A stretch of 64,000 nucleotides of DNA from Erythrocercus mccallii (taxonomy: Eukaryota; Chordata; Aves; Passeriformes; Dicruridae). This document shows, one piece after another, positions 62,001-64,000 of the stretch. The notes beneath the pieces were generated by a model. It was not told the origin of the DNA. It made no database searches and saw nothing but the letters and a program-made list of their open reading frames with translations. The first letter of the stretch is position 1, and each line of letters starts with the position of its first letter. The position numbers and the translations under genes were made by a program. The stretch covers positions 208,941 to 272,940 of the forward strand of contig VZRG01000762.1 in assembly GCA_013397435.1 (NCBI GenBank), given 5' to 3'.

Positions 62001-64000
62001 AGCCAGAGACTGCTGCCCTTTGTCACAGGGTAGTGTGTAAGTACCTCATATTATTTTGCTGGGACACTAATCCAATAGATCCAGTTTTTGAAACAATATA
62101 GGTGTTGGGGTACAGTCATTGTAACAATAGAATATTTTCCCCCTCCAGTAGCAGTTTCCTCAGAGATGTTTATTATGCCTTCATCTTCTCAATGCTTGGT
62201 GACAGGTCAAACACCATCAGAATGATCTCTTCTGAGACACGTGGCTTGTTTGCCTCCCACGGTCCTAAATTCTTAACCTATCTTCTAAACATGGGTTAAC
62301 TAAACTGCTTTTACTCTTTATACCTATTTGTATTTTGTGCCTTATTCCCTCCCTCATTGCCACTCTTTTCTGTGGTCTTTTGATATTTGTGCTTGTCAGA
62401 TTCTGAGTATACTCATCCAGACCATTTCTGCTGATATCAAACCATGAACAATTTATCTTCACTAAGTCCCATTTGTTTCCTGTGTCCATCAAATCTCAGT
62501 TATCTGTTGCACTACAACTTCTACAATGAAAGCATCAGCATATACAACACAGATTTCCACCAACTGGTCAACTTTTCTAATAGCCTTACCAAGGAATAAA
62601 AGGGAAAAAAAAATCTACTGCCTACCTGCAGTGTCAGAGCTATCAGATAGCTGTATCTTCCTAACAGTTTTATTAAAGATTCCAAAGTTTTATAACTGTT
62701 TCTGTCCAGATGATACATCATCACATGCCCTTTTAAATCTGAAGGGCAAAAAAACCCTAATATTTTTACAACATTTCTCATTATTCAATGGAATAAATAC
62801 ATTGAACATAAATATAGCAGGAACAACAGAACAATCAAGAATAAGTTAGGCATTTTCCTTTGATTTCTTTTCTCAGTGTTACCCTGACATTGCCAAGATT
62901 TTAGTGTTGCCTAGATCTTAAGTCGTCTTCTTGTTGTCCTTCTATATACAGATCTACTCATTTCCCATCAGGGGATTAAAATTGAAATATTTCAGTTATC
63001 ATTTTTATCCTTCCTCAAGTACCCAGACCCTGCATTTTTTTTCAGATGCAGACAGAAAATAAGTATTGAACTAAGTCTTCAGTCCAGCAAGAATTAATAT
63101 ACAAATTGCAGTCTATGTCCTAAAGGAAAACCTTGATTGTTGCCACATGCAGTGCAGAGATTCCATGACACATTGTATGGACTTTCTAAACATACTCACT
63201 CTCCTCAACTCTTGCACTATGACAAGTTCTATAAAAATAATGTCCTTTCATAAATTTTTCCACTCTCTTTACTGTATCCTTTCTTGTTACCATGCTATGT
63301 TTCAAAAGAAACATTTCTCATTAAACTTTGTCAGCTGGTTCTTGTATTCCATTACTCTTAAGTTTTTAATCTTTCCTGCATTGTCTGTTTTCCAGAATTC
63401 ACTTTAAAACTATCTCTGGCACATAAGCTACTGAACCTCTGTGACCACATCTTTATAGATAAAAAGGATAAAATTCTATATCATTAAGCATAAAGTATCC
63501 CCAAAGGATTTGCCTAAAGAAACACAAGTTAATGAAAAGCCACATATCAATTTTTATTAGCATTATAAGCCAATATTCTGCCCTTCTTCTCCTCAGTGCC
63601 TCAGGCTCCTTGTTAAACAAATTCACCCTTTCACTGGACATTTCAGAAATGTGGTCCATTATGGTTTCTGTGACCTTGGTAGTCAAAATACTCTTTTGGT
63701 CAGATCTCCTACCTTTTTGCCCCTTCACAATTACTGCAGCAAGATCCTACCCCTTGTACAACTCTTGGTACTTGAAAATGCCTTCCACTTCTTACTATCT
63801 TATATGCAGCATCATTCTGATTCATTATAGTATTCTCATTTAAAATATGTTTGGAAAATATGTATTAGTCCTACTTGCTTAATCTCTGGGTTTTTTCTCT
63901 TTAAATCTGAACTCTATTAAAATGTTCCTAACTACAAGCTTTATCTATGTAAGGACATATTATTCAGTGGGAATATTCTGCCTCATTTGCTGGGCATAGA
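53091..64000. other. Unique AT-rich non-coding sequence to the end of the window
   Basis: No exon, RNA gene or clear interspersed repeat was recognised in this 10.9 kb. There are short runs: a T run at 59345-59357, a pyrimidine tract near 57197-57218, and a GC-richer patch near 57520-57610. A phrase at 61832-61875 is weakly CR1-like. The promoter-like patch at 60.9 kb is listed separately. Confidence 0.5.
60900..61100 (+). promoter_or_regulatory. TATA-box promoter-like patch
   Basis: Within AT-rich surroundings, a GC-richer 200 bp holds an E-box CAGCTG at 60923-60928 and a strong TATAAA at 60982-60987. GC-rich sequence lies downstream, where a start site would fall about 30 bp on. No obvious first-exon open frame with a clean splice donor follows. 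It could be the promoter of a non-coding RNA or of a gene beyond the window, or chance. Confidence 0.22.

Noticed and set aside
1..64000. CRISPR arrays, operons, tRNA or rRNA genes
   Set aside because: No regularly spaced repeats, tRNA cloverleaf consensus boxes or rRNA sequence were seen. The repeat content is that of a vertebrate nucleus.

Overview
The window looks like non-coding nuclear DNA from a bird. It is AT-rich and sparsely repetitive. The recognisable interspersed repeats are CR1 LINE fragments (3' ends and remnants of the C-terminal part of the reverse transcriptase) and four solo endogenous-retrovirus LTRs. I saw no Alu-, L1- or B-type SINE/LINE sequence. CR1 also occurs in crocodilians and turtles, so the avian call, and any narrower one such as songbird, is an inference from repeat content. 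No protein-coding exon could be supported anywhere in the 64 kb. Open frames are short, unrelated to known families and explained by chance, by microsatellites, or by CR1 and LTR sequence. The window is best read as a gene desert or the inside of a very long intron.

Layout. 1-9.7 kb: unique AT-rich sequence with a back-to-back pair of perfect hairpins (5.6 kb), a long interrupted GATA microsatellite (5.9-6.0 kb) and a CR1 tail (7.7 kb). 9.7-11.6 kb: a minus-strand CR1 3' end with an RT C-terminal remnant, then a solo LTR with CCAAT boxes, a TATA box and a poly(A) signal. 13.1-17.6 kb: a 2,235-bp block present twice in tandem, the copies separated by a single N and differing at five bases. This is almost certainly an assembly artefact in which two overlapping contig ends were not merged. 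17.5-18.1 kb: a GC-rich LTR-like element, inside whose 5' edge the first contig ends. 20.3-21.7 kb: a minus-strand CR1 split by a solo LTR that carries six CCAAT boxes in about 126 bp. 26 kb: a plus-strand CR1. 28.0-28.7 kb: a minus-strand solo LTR inserted with a 5-bp target duplication into one unit of a 27-bp tandem repeat. 28.7-64 kb: mostly unique sequence with a G/T-biased tract (33.7 kb), two more CR1 copies (46.2 and 52.8 kb), perfect inverted repeats (41.3 and 47.0 kb), a 28-bp tandem duplication (37.3 kb), stretches that read like conserved non-coding DNA (2.3, 40.1 and 49.8 kb) and one TATA-box promoter-like patch (60.9 kb).

No genes work together here. The functional content, if any, is regulatory: LTR promoters and possible long-range enhancers. 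I did not find a new coding system. The most consequential observation is the false duplication. The best biological ones are the CCAAT-array LTR nested in CR1, the LTR inserted into a tandem repeat, and the twin perfect hairpins.
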